Notes under the pieces: generated by a model
The model's input: the letters and a program-made list of their open reading frames with translations, nothing else
Databases searched by the model: none
Told to the model about the DNA's origin: nothing
Origin: Rhodopirellula sp.
GTDB lineage: Bacteria; Planctomycetota; Planctomycetia; Pirellulales; Pirellulaceae
Assembly: GCA_002714565.1 (NCBI GenBank)
Contig: PAXU01000009.1
Coordinates: 86,278-94,428 of the forward strand
Length of the DNA: 8,151 bases
Reading direction: 5' to 3'
Shown: piece after piece, positions 5,527 through 8,151 of the stretch
Layout: every line of letters begins with the position of its first letter
Numbering within the stretch: the stretch's first letter is position 1
Translations under genes and position numbers: made by a program

Positions 5527-8151
5527 ATGATTCTGGCAAAAATTAATTCCCTTCTTTTCACAATGCTGGCACAGGCTGAGGGCGCGGAAAGTACTTTAGC
5601 GGAAACTGGCGGTGATAACGCTGTGATGTATATCACAGCACTTGCTGCGTTGATCGCCGGTGGGTATTTCGGTGTAAAGGTGCTTGGCCCAAGCTTGAAA
5701 ATTAAGTCCGGAGCCTGGGGCATGATGGTCGGCTTTCTTGCCTTTGGTGCGACCTTTATTGGCTTTGGGCTAGTCGCAGAGCCTACAAATAACTCCGCAG
5801 TCAACTTTGGTATCTTCTGTGGCGTCATCGCGCTCACATATATGGTCAGTCGGATTATGACTGAGCGGTTGCGAAACGATGAGCAAACTCCTCGCGTAAC
5901 AACAGTTTTAGCCGTGTTTGTCTTTAGCCTGCTTTACCTCTACCAGGTCTTCGACAAAGAGATGTACAAGTTCGGTGTCGACCTGAGTGGTGGTGTGAAC
6001 CTGATTTACAGCATCGAAACCCAGGACGGAGAGGAAATCGGTTCCAGCAACATCGAGGGCCTTATTGAAGCACTTGGTCGACGTCTAAACCCTAGTGGTG
6101 CAAAAGATATCATCCTGCGTCAGTATGGATCGAATGAAGTTGAAATTATTATTCCGAAAGCTGAGAACAGCGAAGTTGAGGAAGTTAAGCGGACGATCGC
6201 AGCAACCGGTGCTCTGAAATTCAATATCGTTGCCGATCTATCGACTCATGCCGATTTGATTCAGCAAGCTAACCTGCCGGAAAACGCCGGTGTGCGAGAG
6301 TTGGTTAACGAGTTTGACGAGGTGGTCGGTCGGTGGCATCCGGTTGCACGTGACCGCGAAGCTGATCCTGCTTCCGGCTTGAGAAAAATTAAGTATACGC
6401 CCGCCGGTGATATGGTCCGGAATGCGGTTACCAAGGAACCCATCACATTGCCGGGCAGCCTTGCAGACGAAGCGGAAGTAACACAATACTTATCTGAAAA
6501 TGGTATCGATGATATAGAAGTATTGATGGTCGTCGATCCTGAGATTCAGGTTGAAGGTGAGCACTTGTCGTCGGTCAGCCCGGGTGTTGATGAAACATTG
6601 AGTCCTGCTGTCAATTTCTCGATGACCAGCGCAGGTAGTGGCTTGTTTGGGCGATTGACAGTATCAAACGTCAACGAAAAACTGGGAATCGTACTGGATG
6701 ATTACCTTCTGTCAGCTCCGAATATCAATTCACAAATTACAGATCGTGGAATTATCCAGGGTAACTTTACTCAACAGGAAGTGGACTTTACGGTCGGAAT
6801 ACTTCGAGCAGGTCGCCTGCCAAGTACTTTGAGCAAGCAGCCGATCAGTGAAAACCGTATGGGGTCAGCTCTTGGTGAAGTAACTGTTACCAAAGGTGTC
6901 AATGCAATTAAGTACTCGGGTATTGGCGTTCTTATCTTCATTGTTCTTTGGTACCGATGGACTCCCGGAGTGATTGCCGCCATGGCACTTGCGATTAACG
7001 TCGTATTGATCGTGGACTTGATGGCGATGATCGGCGCGGCTTATACGCTTCCTGGTATGGCGGGGTTGGTATTAACCGTTGGTATGGCGGTGGATGCAAA
7101 CGTGCTTATTTTTGAGCGCATTCGAGAAGAACTTAAAGGCGGTGCTGCGCTACGACAGGCCGTTAGAAATGGCTTTGGGCGGGCGACGGTTACGATTGTC
7201 GATGCAAACCTGACCACGCTGATTACCGCAATCCTGCTGTATGCCATTGGTACGGATCAGATTCGTGGTTTTGCTATCACGCTGATCCTTGGAATCATCG
7301 TCAGTATGTTCACGGCTATATTCTGTGCACGAACGGTATTCGAATTACTGATGGCAGCTGGGCGAATGAAAAAACCTTTTACTGAGGCGATACATAACGT
7401 GATCGACTTCATGTCGATACGAAAAATCATGGCAGTCGTTTCTGTCATCCTGATTGCCATTGGACTCGTCATCACAACTCAGGAAGGTCGTCGCATGCTG
7501 GATATTGACCTGAGCGGCGGTGCTTCAGTTATTTTTCCGGTTAAGGATCTAGACGCCGATGCGAACGCCCTTGAAGACGACATCGCTGTTGTAATAGACG
7601 GTGATCCGAAGTATGACGGCACACTTCACACGCTTACCAGTGTCGAGTTAGGTCTGACAGCTGAACAAAAGGCTTGGCGACTGGATTTGGCATTTGATAC
7701 AAATCAAAACACGACCGATGAAACGAATAACGCTGATAAGGTAAGAGAATTCGTACAGCAGGCGTTTGGTGATAATCTTGTGAACAAGACCATCACCATT
7801 TCAGATCAGGTTGCTCTAAACGTACCAGCACCTGAAAGTGCTGATGAAGTATCAGAAGGTGCTGCAGACGATGCGACGTCAGAAGAGAGTGCTGAGGATG
7901 CAGGTGAAGCATCTGATTGCGGGCAGGAGGAATTAGAGGTTGATGCAGAGCCAGCAGCAGACGAGGCAGCGACCCCTGACCAGGCAGATGAGGCAGCGAC
8001 CCCTGACGAGACAGATGAAACGGATGGTTCAGAATCCACGGACGTATCAGAATCCACGAACGACGCTGTAGATGATGCTTTTGAAACCAATGTAGACGAT
8101 TCCGAAGCAGTACCCGCTCAACAGCAATATCAATTCTCCGTAGCATTTGGC
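5527..8151 (+). CDS. secDF: SecD-SecF fusion protein, 3' end outside window
   Basis: The frame is open to the last base (875 codons) and joins SecD to the start of SecF without a stop. SecDF is a proton-driven RND-type membrane protein that pulls secreted proteins through SecYEG. SecD part: membrane helix at 124-142, motif FGVDLSGG (149-156), large extracytoplasmic P1 domain to about 455, then a five-helix bundle (about 460-608) with GMAVDANVLIFER carrying the proton-path aspartate D523 (E. coli SecD D519). SecF part: helix 634-651, motif DIDLSGG (659-665), then its extracytoplasmic domain, interrupted by an acidic insert (about 770-862). The rest of SecF is beyond the edge. Before the canonical first helix there are three extra predicted helices (32-54, 64-84, 92-111). 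The start is uncertain: GTG at 5521 adds two residues and has AGGG 7 nt upstream, while ATG at 5527 has no well-placed site. An in-frame TAA at 5506 limits the choice. Confidence 0.95.
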   Translation, partial: MILAKINSLLFTMLAQAEGAESTLAETGGDNAVMYITALAALIAGGYFGVKVLGPSLKIKSGAWGMMVGFLAFGATFIGFGLVAEPTNNSAVNFGIFCGVIALTYMVSRIMTERLRNDEQTPRVTTVLAVFVFSLLYLYQVFDKEMYKFGVDLSGGVNLIYSIETQDGEEIGSSNIEGLIEALGRRLNPSGAKDIILRQYGSNEVEIIIPKAENSEVEEVKRTIAATGALKFNIVADLSTHADLIQQANLPENAGVRELVNEFDEVVGRWHPVARDREADPASGLRKIKYTPAGDMVRNAVTKEPITLPGSLADEAEVTQYLSENGIDDIEVLMVVDPEIQVEGEHLSSVSPGVDETLSPAVNFSMTSAGSGLFGRLTVSNVNEKLGIVLDDYLLSAPNINSQITDRGIIQGNFTQQEVDFTVGILRAGRLPSTLSKQPISENRMGSALGEVTVTKGVNAIKYSGIGVLIFIVLWYRWTPGVIAAMALAINVVLIVDLMAMIGAAYTLPGMAGLVLTVGMAVDANVLIFERIREELKGGAALRQAVRNGFGRATVTIVDANLTTLITAILLYAIGTDQIRGFAITLILGIIVSMFTAIFCARTVFELLMAAGRMKKPFTEAIHNVIDFMSIRKIMAVVSVILIAIGLVITTQEGRRMLDIDLSGGASVIFPVKDLDADANALEDDIAVVIDGDPKYDGTLHTLTSVELGLTAEQKAWRLDLAFDTNQNTTDETNNADKVREFVQQAFGDNLVNKTITISDQVALNVPAPESADEVSEGAADDATSEESAEDAGEASDCGQEELEVDAEPAADEAATPDQADEAATPDETDETDGSESTDVSESTNDAVDDAFETNVDDSEAVPAQQQYQFSVAFG
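7963..8058 (+). repeat. short tandem repeats coding the acidic SecF insert
   Basis: The 18-nt sequence GAGGCAGCGACCCCTGAC occurs exactly at 7963-7980 and 7990-8007, a 27-bp period encoding EAATPD plus three residues. Just downstream, TCAGAATCCACG occurs at 8029-8040 and 8047-8058, an 18-bp period encoding SEST plus two residues. Both keep frame. They suggest that the acidic insert grew by in-frame slippage or unequal exchange. Confidence 0.8.

Noticed and set aside
5502..5837. 111-codon minus-strand frame over the secDF start
   Set aside because: It is a shadow of the N-terminal membrane segments of SecDF; no ribosome site or recognisable domain.
7793..8146. Minus-strand frames opposite the acidic SecF insert, including a serine-rich one at 7806-8090
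   Set aside because: GAN codons for Asp/Glu read as NTC and serine-type codons on the opposite strand, so the acidic repeats create these frames by themselves.
1..8151. CRISPR arrays, insertion sequences, integration sites or phage genes
   Set aside because: There are no regularly spaced repeats, transposase or integrase genes, terminal inverted repeats, or direct repeats of the tRNA 3' end.

Overview
The window looks like chromosomal DNA from a planctomycete, most likely of the Pirellulales type. This is inferred from gene content, not from a database search. The main pointers are a TPR protein ending in two RNA polymerase alpha C-terminal (alpha-CTD) domains, a single-chain SecD-SecF fusion with a long acidic insert, a tgt-yajC-secDF order, moderate GC, and weak or absent Shine-Dalgarno sites. 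Nothing points to a plasmid, phage, transposon or CRISPR locus.

Layout. Positions 1-513 (+) hold the C-terminal end of a TPR-containing protein whose start lies outside the window. It converges, with a 14-bp gap, on a minus-strand lipid/diacylglycerol kinase-family gene (528-1478). A 536-bp non-coding stretch follows (1479-2014). It contains an extended -10 promoter for the kinase, a full-consensus sigma-54 promoter reading rightward (1717-1732), and several overlapping stem-loops. Next is tRNA-Thr(CGU) (2015-2087), then the TPR/double alpha-CTD gene (2203-3528), tgt (3560-4678), a 309-bp gap, yajC (4988-5446) and a secDF fusion that runs off the right edge (5527-8151).

How the genes fit together. 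Tgt makes the queuosine wobble modification in tRNAs with GUN anticodons, so the neighbouring tRNA-Thr is not its substrate. YajC and SecDF form the accessory part of the Sec translocon that uses proton-motive force to help move proteins across the membrane. The TPR/alpha-CTD protein is the least understood gene. It carries the DNA/activator-contact module of RNA polymerase without the polymerase assembly domain, joined to protein-protein interaction repeats, so it is probably a transcription-linked regulator.

The items most worth following up are the sigma-54 promoter that faces no obvious protein gene for about 460 bp (a possible sigma-54-driven structured RNA, or a leader feeding the tRNA and regulator) and the duplicated alpha-CTD protein itself. 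The other genes are recognisable housekeeping families with lineage-specific extensions.
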